Assembly: GCF_900142005.1 (NCBI RefSeq)
Contig: NZ_FQZL01000012.1
Span: 1-64,000, forward strand
Direction: 5' to 3'
From: Dethiosulfatibacter aminovorans DSM 17477
GTDB taxonomy: Bacteria; Bacillota; Clostridia; Tissierellales; Dethiosulfatibacteraceae
DNA length: 64,000 bases
The notes below the pieces were generated by a model. That model worked only from the letters and a program-made list of their open reading frames with translations, had not been told where the DNA came from and did not search any database. A program made the translations under genes and the position numbers. Shown one piece after another: positions 1-8,642 of this stretch; the stretch's first letter is position 1; each line of letters opens with the position of its first letter.

Positions 1-112
<112 letters not shown>

Positions 113-294
113 ATCTCTATTTAAGGCTTTCGCCTTTAACTCATTTCTTACACTGACTTTTCTTTTTTAAAAAGTCCCAAAATTACTTTTGTTTGTTACA
201 TAATTAACTCTAAGAATTACGTTGACTATGTGTTATTCTATTGTCCAGGTGCATTGCTGTATCCGTTGCTGTTGCTTGTTTTGACAACTTGTTC
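113..294 (-). other. rRNA leader (transcribed spacer before 16S)
   Basis: Non-coding stretch between the nearest rRNA promoter and the 16S 5' end, AT-rich, with a small self-complementary segment (GACTTTT...AAAAGTC around 154-175) of the kind that helps RNase processing. I did not find a clear boxA. A plus-strand ORF across this region has no ribosome site and a composition expected from promoter DNA, so no gene is called here. Confidence 0.6.
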
Positions 295-323
295 AGTATA
301 CCACTCTTGCTTTTCCGTGTCAA
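295..323 (-). promoter_or_regulatory. rRNA promoter proximal to 16S
   Basis: On the minus strand: -35 TTGACA (318-323), 17-nt spacer, -10 TATACT (295-300). An A-tract-rich stretch lies upstream of the -35 and could act as an UP element. Transcription would start near 288, giving a leader of about 175 nt. Confidence 0.9.
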
Positions 324-433
324 CTGTTTTTTCAAGTTTTTTTAAATCTTTTTTACAAGTTTTTTACTTGTTCTTTACTTGCTTTATGTCGTTACTTTCT
401 GTCTTTTTCGCTCCTCATTTGAGGCGCTTTATT

Positions 434-462
434 AGTATAATGATTTACCTTTCAATTGTCAA
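434..462 (-). promoter_or_regulatory. rRNA promoter, middle copy
   Basis: Minus strand -35 TTGACA (457-462), exactly 17 nt, -10 TATACT (434-439). The sequence just after the -10 (AATAAAGCGC) is shared with the distal promoter, pointing to duplication. A-rich DNA lies upstream of the -35. Confidence 0.93.
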
Positions 463-535
463 CTGTTATTTTCAATTTTTTCAGTTTTTATTTTCAGGCT
501 TCATTTTTGCCCCCCGCTTTCCGGAGCGCTTTATT

Positions 536-564
536 ATTATAGGGATTTACAGTTTAATTGTCAA
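536..564 (-). promoter_or_regulatory. rRNA promoter, distal copy
   Basis: Minus strand -35 TTGACA (559-564), 17-nt spacer, -10 TATAAT (536-541): a perfect sigma-A consensus. It begins only 8 nt after the stop codon of the GH18 gene, so the rRNA control region abuts that operon directly. The discriminator AATAAAGCGCTC matches the middle promoter. Confidence 0.94.
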
Positions 565-572
565 CGTTTTTT

Positions 573-2210
573 TTACAAGTTTTCGAAAAAATTCGCTATT
601 AATTTCCACATGGAATTTTTGCTGTAATTCAGGCTCCAAACACCAACTCCGTTAAGGTTGTATTTTTCCACTAGTTCAAGCCTTTTTCTCAAGGATACTT
701 CATCCTCTACCCAAATCTGATAATACACATTATCTACAGTTTTCTCCCCGTAGTTCTGTCCCGACTCTTCGTCGTATTCAAATTCAAAGTCATTATCCTT
801 TACAAAAACGTCCGCCGAAGTCAGTCTCAATGTAGTTACGTCATATACCGCTCCCTTTTCCGTTTCTATCGTTTCCCACAATCTAGTATAAAACGGAAGT
901 CCAAGTATTATCTTTTCACCCTGTACATAATCCAGCAACCCCGAAATACCTTTTTCAACCCAAGGCAGGGATGCTATCGATCCAATACCATGATTTGGAA
1001 GGGTTCTTTCATCATACGCCATGAGCACTACATAGTCCGAGTACCTGCCTATTGTCTTCCTGTCATAGAACAGCGACCAGTTTTCGCTACTGGAGATAAC
1101 CGAAACATCAACAGACATCAGTATGTTTTCCTTTTTCAATCTCATATAGAGTTCCCTGAAAAAGGCAGCCAGTTTTTCCCTGTCCTTCAAATATATGTTT
1201 TCGAAGTCGATATTAACTCCTCTATAATCGTTCCCTACAGCCATGTCAACAATCTTCCCTACAATGTCGCTTCTGGCATACCTGTCCTTCAATACATCTG
1301 AAGTCAAATCCGGATCAAAGGAGTTTGAAAATGTACCCCACACCTCAATCTTGTTTTCATTGTAATAGTCAATATATTCCTTCATATACCAATTCGAGAA
1401 TTCTCGAGTATCTTCTTCCAGATGGTGCCAGGTAGGACACACCACATTCATTCCGGGATATATCTCTTCCTCCTCGAATCCAGAAGGTTCCCTGGTGAAG
1501 AAATCCCAGGCCAGCACAATATTCTTGGTGCTTTTGTTTTCCAAGAGAATGATTCCGCTATATGACTTGACGGATTTCAGATAATCATTCCTTACATAAC
1601 CCAATTTGTCCCCCAGTCTGACAAAGCTCCAATCTTCTGTAATTTCATATCTTGTCAGCTCGCTTCCTTTTTCAACATTTGATATTTTTTCACTTCCAAT
1701 GCCTGGTTCTCCATAGAATATGATGTTTCTTTCATTTGTTATTTCAGAATAATCATCCTCGATAAACAGCAACTCTTCATATAGGGACATTCGATATTGT
1801 CCATTCATCTTATCCTCTATATAGCTGAAATTTAGAAATATCTTCGAATCCACACTGCGCCAGACAGCATTTTCGTTCCTTGTCAAGTCTACCGTATATG
1901 CTTTCAAATCATAATATATAAGGATAAGATTCTCATCTTCGCTGCAAAAGAGATCCAGAAGGTCGTTTTCCTTCAGCATTTCAACTTCAATAAAAGTATT
2001 GCCGCTCTCTTGTATTAGACTGCTGCTGTCGCCAATTAAATTTCCATTCAAATAAACACCTGAAAATTTCTTATCAGATGTTTTATTATTCAATGCAGAT
2101 ATGATAATAAGGAATAGGCATAATGCAACCACAGAAGCAATGAGCATTTCCCGCATACACTTAATATTTTTCATATTTTTGATATCCTTGATTTCTATGG
2201 AATCTTTCAT
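573..2210 (-). CDS. Membrane-anchored GH18 family glycosyl hydrolase with SH3-like domain
   Basis: 545 aa. A basic N-terminus is followed by a membrane segment (about 22-42), so the enzyme is probably anchored with its bulk outside. Residues 50-155 resemble the copper-amine-oxidase-type N domain common in clostridial wall proteins; about 165-215 looks like a bacterial SH3 domain (ends GYVRNDYL). The rest is a glycoside hydrolase 18 barrel with the motif NIDFEN (about 332-337), whose Glu is the expected catalytic acid, and a later YDERT segment. GH18 enzymes of this type in spore formers and relatives cut peptidoglycan or chitin-like polymers; the substrate cannot be read here. It is the last gene of a four-gene run: its start follows the TPR gene's TGA by one base, implying coupling. 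The start at 2210 has a weak ribosome site; a Met further in is possible. Confidence 0.85.
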   Translation of the reverse strand: MKDSIEIKDIKNMKNIKCMREMLIASVVALCLFLIIISALNNKTSDKKFSGVYLNGNLIGDSSSLIQESGNTFIEVEMLKENDLLDLFCSEDENLILIYYDLKAYTVDLTRNENAVWRSVDSKIFLNFSYIEDKMNGQYRMSLYEELLFIEDDYSEITNERNIIFYGEPGIGSEKISNVEKGSELTRYEITEDWSFVRLGDKLGYVRNDYLKSVKSYSGIILLENKSTKNIVLAWDFFTREPSGFEEEEIYPGMNVVCPTWHHLEEDTREFSNWYMKEYIDYYNENKIEVWGTFSNSFDPDLTSDVLKDRYARSDIVGKIVDMAVGNDYRGVNIDFENIYLKDREKLAAFFRELYMRLKKENILMSVDVSVISSSENWSLFYDRKTIGRYSDYVVLMAYDERTLPNHGIGSIASLPWVEKGISGLLDYVQGEKIILGLPFYTRLWETIETEKGAVYDVTTLRLTSADVFVKDNDFEFEYDEESGQNYGEKTVDNVYYQIWVEDEVSLRKRLELVEKYNLNGVGVWSLNYSKNSMWKLIANFFENL

Positions 2211-2211
2211 A

Positions 2212-3345
2212 TCATTTCATTTTCTCAATTTCTTTTTTTATATTTATAGCTATTTCATCATTTGGATTTATTTCCAATGCCTTGTCTATGTCCTCTTCTG
2301 CTTCATTTATCTTGTCCTGATATATTCTTGCAACAGATCTGTTGGCCAAAAGTTCACTGTTGTTGTCCGACAATATTATTGCATTGTCAAGAATCTCTTC
2401 AGCTTCCTTGAATTTGTTCATGTTAAGATAGCAGATTGCCAGTTCATTCATGGACTCTTTCTGGTCCGCCTTTAGAAACAGTACATTCTTAAAATAATCC
2501 GATGCAATTTCATATTCCATATTTTGCCTGAAAGCAAGTCCAATTACAAACAAAAGATTCCACCACTCAGGAAAATACTCAACCAGCGGAAGCAGCTTAT
2601 CAAGACCATCTTCACTGTTGCCCTCAAGTACATATCTATATCCTGTTTCATAATCAACAAGCTTTTCAAGAGTTTCATTCTCTGTTCTTATTTCCTCAAT
2701 CCTGACAGGGTCCTTGTCATGCTCCATGAATCTATCCCAGTAGTCCTTGGCCCTTATATACTGTCCAATCCCTCTATAGTAAAATCCCAGCTTGTAAAGG
2801 GACAGAGTGAAATTTTCCTCCTCGTCACAGCTGCTGTGGTAGTATTTTACCGCCTCGTCAAAAAATATGTCCGACTTCTTGCTGTTTTTCTTTTCAGAAT
2901 GGTCTACAGCCAGATTCTCAAGAGCGCTTCCAAGAATAAAAAGGTTCCTGGCACTGGTTTCAATCTCAACAAGAGCCAGTGCAAATATGACTGCATACTC
3001 CAGTTTTTCATTGAACTTGTTTATCAGATGAATTATATATGATTGAAGGTTTGATTTTGACTTGTTCAATATTTCCATATAATAGTCTCTGTAAAGAAAC
3101 TCCGGATCCGCTCCTATCATAAAGCACATTCCAGCACATATATTATCCATACTCAATCCATCATTTAATGTCGATCCCTTAACATCCGCTATGAAATCTT
3201 CAAAAAGAAGAGGTATTTCCAATTCTCTGTCCAATGTGACGGTACCTTCTATAACCGGAATCTTAGCACCTTTTTTTAAGGTTACGAAAGGTACATATTC
3301 AAGGTTTTTTTCTCTAAGTATTCTTATTTCTTCATAAAATGTCAT
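2212..3345 (-). CDS. TPR-repeat protein
   Basis: 377 aa, no signal peptide. The C-terminal half (about 225-375) contains consecutive tetratricopeptide repeats, with the typical A..Y/F...A spacing (for example segments beginning ASDYFKNVL, AEEILDNAI and AEEDIDKAL). The N-terminal half is acidic and unassigned. TPR domains bind partner proteins, so this is probably a scaffold or adaptor. The start is well supported by GGAGG nine bases upstream, and it overlaps the end of the radical SAM gene by 14 nt. Position between the radical SAM protein and the GH18 hydrolase suggests one transcript, but the shared job is unknown. Confidence 0.8.
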   Translation of the reverse strand: MTFYEEIRILREKNLEYVPFVTLKKGAKIPVIEGTVTLDRELEIPLLFEDFIADVKGSTLNDGLSMDNICAGMCFMIGADPEFLYRDYYMEILNKSKSNLQSYIIHLINKFNEKLEYAVIFALALVEIETSARNLFILGSALENLAVDHSEKKNSKKSDIFFDEAVKYYHSSCDEEENFTLSLYKLGFYYRGIGQYIRAKDYWDRFMEHDKDPVRIEEIRTENETLEKLVDYETGYRYVLEGNSEDGLDKLLPLVEYFPEWWNLLFVIGLAFRQNMEYEIASDYFKNVLFLKADQKESMNELAICYLNMNKFKEAEEILDNAIILSDNNSELLANRSVARIYQDKINEAEEDIDKALEINPNDEIAINIKKEIEKMK

Positions 3346-5056
3346 TTAGTTCTTCCTCCAAAATATCAGTAACGTCAATTTTTATGCTTCTCGAAAAAAT
3401 ATTTCTCTTGTCACCGTATATATATGCAATATATTTGTCATCATTTCTTACAAGTCTGAACCGGTTTACAAGTCTTTTGTTTTGAATCCCTTCACAACCT
3501 GTAAAGTATTTGTTCCTGAAATTCTCGCTCTTTAACAATTCATGCTTAAACTTCAAGCATTCCTTTTCATGGATTTCGTCAAAGAACGACGGCAGGTCCA
3601 GGTTTCTTTCGTTAAACAGGAAATCATCAATAAGTTCAGCACTTATATCTATACCCGGAACATTTAATGCAAAGTCATTGATTATGCCATACATTTCAGA
3701 TTTTTTAAGAGGCTTGTCAAAGAGTCCTTCACTGATCCAATAACTACAAAAGGTTTTGAAAAATTCAAAGGGTTCATATATGGTCATAAGTTTTTCAATG
3801 GAATTTATGAAATGATGTTCATTGTAGAATATATCCACCAATTCTTCTATTTTCTTAAGATAAAGAAGCTCTTTACTTGACATCGAGTCTGTTTTTATCA
3901 CTTCATAGGGAGCAGTCTTCTTATATACTATTCCATACTTTTCAGCGTTCTTTCTGATTTCCGTGCCCTTGAGAACCTTAAGGAATCCAAGCTGGATTTT
4001 TTCCACCTTCATATTGTAGACATCATTAAAGGACTTTCCAAAGGATTCCATATCTTCCTCAGGCAGTCCCGCAATCAGGTCAAGGTGTCTGTGGACATTA
4101 TTCCCTGCTCCTATCCTTTCAACAATATCCCTGAGCTTTACTATGTCAGACTTTCTGTTAACGGCATTTAAAGTGTAGGGATTTGTCGACTGCACCCCTA
4201 TTTCAAACTGAAACATGTCTTCCGGCAGGTCATTTATTAGCGAAATCATATTGTCATCCAAAATCTCTGCAGTTATTTCAAAATGTATCTTCATTCTTTT
4301 GTGATTGTTCTTCACTATATGATTGATTATTTCAACCGCCCTTTTCCTGTCGGTATTGAAAGTCCTGTCCACAAACTTAATAACATTCGCTTCGGTTTTT
4401 AATAGTTTGTCCAAGTCATCCTTTACTCTTTCCAGGGGGAGATTGCTCACACCGTTGATGCTTGATGATATACAAAAACTACAGTTAAAAGGACATCCCC
4501 TTGAACTTTCATAATATACATACTTGTTTTTGAAGCTTTCCCCGATTCCATAAGGATATTCGATAGCAGCCATGTCTTTGATTGGACCGTAGTTTGCATT
4601 TTCCACCACAGCTCCATTTTTTCTATAAGTTAGTCCCTTGACAGAGTCTATATCCTCTCCCTGCGACATTTTCCCGAAAAATTCACGGACAGGAAGTTCG
4701 CCTTCACCTTTAATGACATAATCTATGAATTCATTGTCATTCAGAAGTTCCACCGATTCAAAGGTTACTTCAGGTCCGCCCAGAAGGATCTTAATGCTTT
4801 CATTTCCCATTTTAAGGGATTCAGACAATGACAGTATCTCATTGATATTCCATATATATGAAGAAAAACACACTATGTCTGCTTTTGCTTCCAGTATTTC
4901 CCATAGAATATAATCTTCCTTCTGGTTTATTGTGAATTCCAAAAAATCCGATTCTATTCCTTTTATATCCCTTATGCTGTTGCTCATATATCTTATAGCA
5001 AGATTTACATGCGAATACTTGCTGTTTAACGCTACAAACAATACCTTCATTTTCAT
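3332..5056 (-). CDS. B12-binding domain radical SAM protein (DUF4080 type)
   Basis: 574 aa. Residues 1-130 form a cobalamin-binding Rossmann-like domain (starts VLFVALNSKYSHVNLAIRY, contains LLGGPEVT). The radical SAM core follows with CPFNCSFC at about 188-195 (CxxxCxxC, binds the 4Fe-4S cluster that cleaves SAM). The C-terminal 200 residues match my recollection of the DUF4080 region found only in this family. Related proteins are described as cobalamin-dependent radical SAM enzymes, often methylases; the substrate of this subfamily is not established as far as I know. The start codon directly follows the TAA of the upstream gene, with GGAG six bases before it. Cytosolic. Confidence 0.88.
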   Translation of the reverse strand: MKMKVLFVALNSKYSHVNLAIRYMSNSIRDIKGIESDFLEFTINQKEDYILWEILEAKADIVCFSSYIWNINEILSLSESLKMGNESIKILLGGPEVTFESVELLNDNEFIDYVIKGEGELPVREFFGKMSQGEDIDSVKGLTYRKNGAVVENANYGPIKDMAAIEYPYGIGESFKNKYVYYESSRGCPFNCSFCISSSINGVSNLPLERVKDDLDKLLKTEANVIKFVDRTFNTDRKRAVEIINHIVKNNHKRMKIHFEITAEILDDNMISLINDLPEDMFQFEIGVQSTNPYTLNAVNRKSDIVKLRDIVERIGAGNNVHRHLDLIAGLPEEDMESFGKSFNDVYNMKVEKIQLGFLKVLKGTEIRKNAEKYGIVYKKTAPYEVIKTDSMSSKELLYLKKIEELVDIFYNEHHFINSIEKLMTIYEPFEFFKTFCSYWISEGLFDKPLKKSEMYGIINDFALNVPGIDISAELIDDFLFNERNLDLPSFFDEIHEKECLKFKHELLKSENFRNKYFTGCEGIQNKRLVNRFRLVRNDDKYIAYIYGDKRNIFSRSIKIDVTDILEEELNDIL

Positions 5057-5914
5057 TTAATTCTCCAACCTGTAACAGCCAAATCTCGTATTGACTATAA
5101 TGGTTTTGCCTTCCTTGTTTTTTATGCTTTTTACAATCCTGCATTTTCCAAAATTGCTGTGTTCTACAATTGAATTTTCCTTTTCATTATAAAGCTTGCT
5201 TTCGCCAATTTTATATACCATTGTATTTATGCGGCCCTTCCTGATATCAACCAGATAGTCAAGAATCATTTTGACAAATGCAGCAATCTTATCATTTCCA
5301 TATGAACTGACGGAATCTTCTCCAGCAATCTTGCTCTTGAAAGTTTCCAGTAACGGATACCCTTTATAATCGCAGGCAATAACTTTACTCAGAAGCGCCA
5401 CTCTTTTCTTCTCAAAAACTATTATATCATCACTCTCGCTTCCAATGCTATCCTTGAATGAAAACCGTATGAAGCTGTTTTTTGCCTCTTCATTGATATC
5501 ACAAATAATCTTCTGCCTCTGACTTGCTTTGACCATATAAGAAAAAAATATATACTCCGGCAGACTGCCTATGGATATCTTAAAATATTTACAGTATCTT
5601 TTAAGTTCCCTGTCAATATCTTCAATCTTCTCATTTGCATAGGCCATTGAAATCAATGCAAACATATGCAGCTTCCTGATATTCTGTCTGCCTGAAGAAT
5701 AATATTTGTAAAGCTTCAGCTCATCTGCAAGCCTTTCATAATTTATTTCAACTCCTGAATCATCATTGTATCTCATGGACTTCATGAAAATAATGAAATA
5801 ATTCAAATAATCGTTGTTGATTATATATTCTCCCTTATCCTCTGTCAACTCAGGATATGATTCCCCTCTTTGATCAACTAGATACTTCAGTAAATTATCG
5901 TATAGTCCTTCCAT
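5057..5914 (-). CDS. Unknown protein with UvrD-C-terminus-like tail
   Basis: 285 aa when started at the ATG at 5914, preceded by AGGAG at good spacing; an in-frame start 8 codons upstream lacks a site. No signal peptide or membrane segment. Mostly helical by composition. The last 35 residues (EHSNFGKCRIVKS ... VNTRFGCYRLEN) resemble the small beta domain at the C-terminus of UvrD/PcrA helicases, which has a pattern of HxxFGxGxV followed by VxF...G.K.L. I do not recognise the rest. First gene of the run with the radical SAM, TPR and GH18 genes; its TAA touches the next ATG. A terminator for the upstream gene lies just before it, and no convincing promoter is visible. Confidence 0.7.
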   Translation of the reverse strand: MEGLYDNLLKYLVDQRGESYPELTEDKGEYIINNDYLNYFIIFMKSMRYNDDSGVEINYERLADELKLYKYYSSGRQNIRKLHMFALISMAYANEKIEDIDRELKRYCKYFKISIGSLPEYIFFSYMVKASQRQKIICDINEEAKNSFIRFSFKDSIGSESDDIIVFEKKRVALLSKVIACDYKGYPLLETFKSKIAGEDSVSSYGNDKIAAFVKMILDYLVDIRKGRINTMVYKIGESKLYNEKENSIVEHSNFGKCRIVKSIKNKEGKTIIVNTRFGCYRLEN

Positions 5915-5949
5915 TGTTGTCTCCTCATTAGAATGCAAGCGAGTAATGT

Positions 5950-5982
5950 AAAAAAAATATAGCCGACATACATCAGCTATAT
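5950..5982 (-). terminator. Intrinsic terminator after the lytic transglycosylase gene
   Basis: On the minus strand: a 10-bp stem ATATAGCTGA / TCGGCTATAT (one G-T pair) with a 6-nt loop, followed by a run of eight T. Confidence 0.88.
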
Positions 5983-5995
5983 TATATATACTTTT

Positions 5996-6691
5996 TTACT
6001 GGTTATCAAACTCTTCTTTAAAACTTGTTGCATAATTCAACAGTACCATGGAATAGTCGCTTACTGCAGGATTGGCGTACTTGCTTCTTGAAGCCATGTA
6101 TTTGTCCAATCCTCCCTGACCTCTGTTGTAGGCAGTCAAGGTCATGTGAATATCCCCATTGTAAAATTCATATAGATACTTGAACTGTCTCATGAAAAGT
6201 TTAATGTTGTATTCCGGCTCAAACAACTTGTCGGGATCATACTCTATTCCCATATTCCTCGCTACAGGTTCCGCAGTATTTGCCATCAACTGTCCAAGTC
6301 CTCTTTCTCCAAGATTTCCTACACAGTATGTGTCAAATTCACTTTCAAGCCTCATGAGGCCCAGAATCACGAATGGATCAATCCCTACTTCATCACATTC
6401 AGCCATCATCAGTTCAATGGCACCTGCCTCAAGTCCGGTCAACTCCATTGCATATTCCTTGAAATCTTTCTTTTCCGCTGCTTCCACGTGGTCCTTAATC
6501 GAAACATAGTCTATACTTCTTTTATAAACGCTGGATAGATTAATTGGTACAGGCTCTTCCTCCACAGTGGCAACCTCTCCTTCCAACTCGACGTCTTCAG
6601 AAACGGCTGTCGTAGATGCTCCAGTCTGACATGCGATCAGCACAAAGGTACATATTAACAGTACTGATACAATCTTAATCTTTTTCTTCAT
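5996..6691 (-). CDS. Lytic transglycosylase lipoprotein (SLT domain)
   Basis: 231 aa from the ATG at 6691. The N-terminus is a lipoprotein signal: basic MKKKIK, hydrophobic stretch, and lipobox LIAC with Cys21. A low-complexity linker leads to an SLT/Slt70-type domain with the expected landmarks: catalytic Glu in RLESEFD, GLGQLM and AYNRG. Such enzymes cut the MurNAc-GlcNAc bond of peptidoglycan with anhydro-MurNAc formation, here at the outer face of the membrane. A longer GTG-started reading would put nine residues ahead of the signal peptide and is less likely. The gene is monocistronic, with its own consensus promoter, a structured 108-nt leader and a strong terminator. Confidence 0.9.
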   Translation of the reverse strand: MKKKIKIVSVLLICTFVLIACQTGASTTAVSEDVELEGEVATVEEEPVPINLSSVYKRSIDYVSIKDHVEAAEKKDFKEYAMELTGLEAGAIELMMAECDEVGIDPFVILGLMRLESEFDTYCVGNLGERGLGQLMANTAEPVARNMGIEYDPDKLFEPEYNIKLFMRQFKYLYEFYNGDIHMTLTAYNRGQGGLDKYMASRSKYANPAVSDYSMVLLNYATSFKEEFDNQ

Positions 6692-6748
6692 ATAATGTTT
6701 TTCCTCGTTCTCAGTCACCAGCTTGTGTCACCGGCAAAATTTAATGTC

Positions 6749-6772
6749 GACATGTACATTGTGTACAATGTC
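6749..6772 (-). other. Second hairpin in the lytic transglycosylase leader
   Basis: GACATGTAC / GTACAATGTC with a 5-nt loop and one bulged base; an alternative fold uses ACATTG / CAATGT. It follows the first leader hairpin after four bases. Together they place two stems in the first 50 nt of the transcript. Confidence 0.6.
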
Positions 6773-6775
6773 AAA

Positions 6776-6798
6776 ATCCATGCCCTTGAAGCATGGAT
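6776..6798 (-). repeat. First leader hairpin; weak member of the CCCTTGAA hairpin family
   Basis: Perfect 8-bp arms ATCCATGC (6776-6783) and GCATGGAT (6791-6798). It sits exactly at the predicted transcription start of the lytic transglycosylase gene. Read on the plus strand it contains CCCTTGAAGCATGG, matching the core of hairpins at 25528, 32516 and 42524, but its flanks are not shared. Confidence 0.55.
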
Positions 6799-6805
6799 AT
6801 GAGGT

Positions 6806-6834
6806 ATTATATTTTACAAAAAATGATTTGTCAA
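6806..6834 (-). promoter_or_regulatory. Sigma-A promoter of the lytic transglycosylase gene
   Basis: Minus strand -35 TTGACA (6829-6834), 17-nt spacer, -10 TATAAT (6806-6811): perfect consensus. Predicted start near 6799, 108 nt before the start codon. Confidence 0.9.
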
Positions 6835-6881
6835 CCGCTTTTGACCCACTTTCAATGGTTCAACCGCCAGAGTCCTTCTCT

Positions 6882-8582
6882 TTACATTCTTTCAGGAGTT
6901 TCAATTCCCAATAGTTGAAGACCGTTCCTAATAGCTGTGTTTACAGCATATGTCAGCAATATTCTGCTTTTTGTAAGCTCCTTGTCTTCCGTAAGAATCT
7001 GACTGTTGTGATAGAATCTGTTGAATTTTTGAGCCAGGTCCACGATGAATCTTGTAATATAAAAAGGCTCTTCCTTGTTCATTGAACTCTCTACAATGTC
7101 TGAAAATCCTTCCAGAGTTTTCATTATTTCAAATTCCTTGTCACCGGTTACCAGACTGTAGTCTATGTCAGTATCAAGTTCTTCCTGGTACTTTCTTAGA
7201 ATACTGCATGTCCTTGCATAAGTATATTGAACATATGGACCGGTCTCGCCTTCAAAACTAAGGGTCTTCTCCCATGAGAAAGTATAGTCCTTGATTCTGT
7301 TGTTGTAAAGCTCCTGGAACAGCACGGCACCTATACCGACTTTCTTTGCCACTTCTTCCTTGTCTTCAAGATTTGGATTCCTGTCGTTGATTATTTCAAG
7401 TGTTTTTTCTACAGCCTTGTTGAGAACATCTTCAAGAAACACCACTCTACCCTTCCTGGTTGACAATGTTCCCTCTTCAAGACTAACCATCCCAAATGGT
7501 ACGTGGACACAATCCTTGGCCCAGTCGTATCCCATAAGCTCAACTATCTTTATCCATTGCTGGAAATGGAGGTTTTGCTGAGAACCAACCACATATATGT
7601 TCTTGTAGAAATCATAGGTCTCTTTTCTGTAAATGGATGCTGCGATGTCCCTTGTAATATACAGAGTGGATCCATCACTCTTCTTTATCAGAGGAGACGG
7701 CATGTTGAATTCATCAAGATCAACAATTTGTGCACCTTGTGATTCCACTAGAAGATTCTTCTCTTCAAGCTCCTTTATAACCCTGGGCATCTTGTCGGAA
7801 TAGAAGCTCTCGCCAGCATATGAATCAAATTCAATATTCAACATTTTATACACCCTGTTGAACTCTGTAAGACTTACATCCTTTATCCACTGCCACAATT
7901 CAAGAGCCTCTTGATTTCCGTTTTCAAGCTCCTTGAACCAGTATCTTGCCTCGTCCTTGTATTCTTCATTTTCTTCAGCTTCTGCATTGAACTTGATATA
8001 TAGCTTGAGAAGTTCAGGAATAGGATTGGCTTCTATAGCTTCCTTGTCTCCCCACTTCTTGTATGCAGAAATCAACATTCCAAACTGTGTTCCGTAGTCT
8101 CCAAGGTGATTTATGGCAACAACATCAAATCCCATGAATCTGTAAATCTTGTTGATAGAATTGCCTATTACGGTTGTCCTTATATGGCCTATATGAAAAG
8201 GCTTGGCAATATTTGGCGAAGAAAATTCAACCACTACCTTTCTTCCCTGCCCTATATCCTTGCTTCCATATTTTTCCTTCTTGTCGAAAACTTCCTTCAG
8301 CAAGGACTCCGCAAAGAATTTCTTGTTGACAAAGAAATTTACATATGGTCCCGTATTCACTGCCTTCTCAAAATAATCGCCTGTGGCAATCTTGTTGCTG
8401 ATATCTTCTGAAATCATATTTGGTGCTTTTCTTAAAATCTTTGCGAACTTAAAACACGGAATGGCATAGTCACCCATTTCGGAGTTCGGTGGAATCTCAA
8501 CCATTTCAATCAATTCATCAATTGATACACCTTCAACCTGCTGCCCGAAAAGTTCAGCAGCTTTAACTTTATAATCTATCAT
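6882..8582 (-). CDS. argS: Arginyl-tRNA synthetase
   Basis: 566 aa, the usual length for a class I ArgRS. It charges tRNA-Arg with arginine. Seen: N-terminal Arg-tRNA synthetase domain (first ~100 residues), HIGH motif as FHIGH after SSPNIAKP near 123-131, an ArgRS-type STRKG signature in place of KMSKS, and the C-terminal helical anticodon-binding (DALR) domain ending ...LLGIETPERM. The ATG at 8582 has GGAGG five to six bases upstream; an in-frame TTG one codon earlier is less likely. It lies 60 nt after the DUF523 gene and may be co-transcribed. No T-box leader fits in the gap. Confidence 0.97.
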   Translation of the reverse strand: MIDYKVKAAELFGQQVEGVSIDELIEMVEIPPNSEMGDYAIPCFKFAKILRKAPNMISEDISNKIATGDYFEKAVNTGPYVNFFVNKKFFAESLLKEVFDKKEKYGSKDIGQGRKVVVEFSSPNIAKPFHIGHIRTTVIGNSINKIYRFMGFDVVAINHLGDYGTQFGMLISAYKKWGDKEAIEANPIPELLKLYIKFNAEAEENEEYKDEARYWFKELENGNQEALELWQWIKDVSLTEFNRVYKMLNIEFDSYAGESFYSDKMPRVIKELEEKNLLVESQGAQIVDLDEFNMPSPLIKKSDGSTLYITRDIAASIYRKETYDFYKNIYVVGSQQNLHFQQWIKIVELMGYDWAKDCVHVPFGMVSLEEGTLSTRKGRVVFLEDVLNKAVEKTLEIINDRNPNLEDKEEVAKKVGIGAVLFQELYNNRIKDYTFSWEKTLSFEGETGPYVQYTYARTCSILRKYQEELDTDIDYSLVTGDKEFEIMKTLEGFSDIVESSMNKEEPFYITRFIVDLAQKFNRFYHNSQILTEDKELTKSRILLTYAVNTAIRNGLQLLGIETPERM

Positions 8583-8642
8583 CAAAATCCTCCGTATCTA
8601 ACTTATTATATGAGATTAGCACAAGGTCCAATCTGTGTCAAC

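Noticed and set aside
230-655. 141-aa plus-strand ORF over the rRNA promoter region
   Set aside because: It spans three strong minus-strand promoters, has no ribosome site, and encodes a Phe/Leu/Ser-rich product expected from reading AT-rich DNA on the wrong strand.
8583-8642. T-box leader for argS
   Set aside because: Only 60 nt lie before the gene, with no specifier stem or antiterminator bulge.
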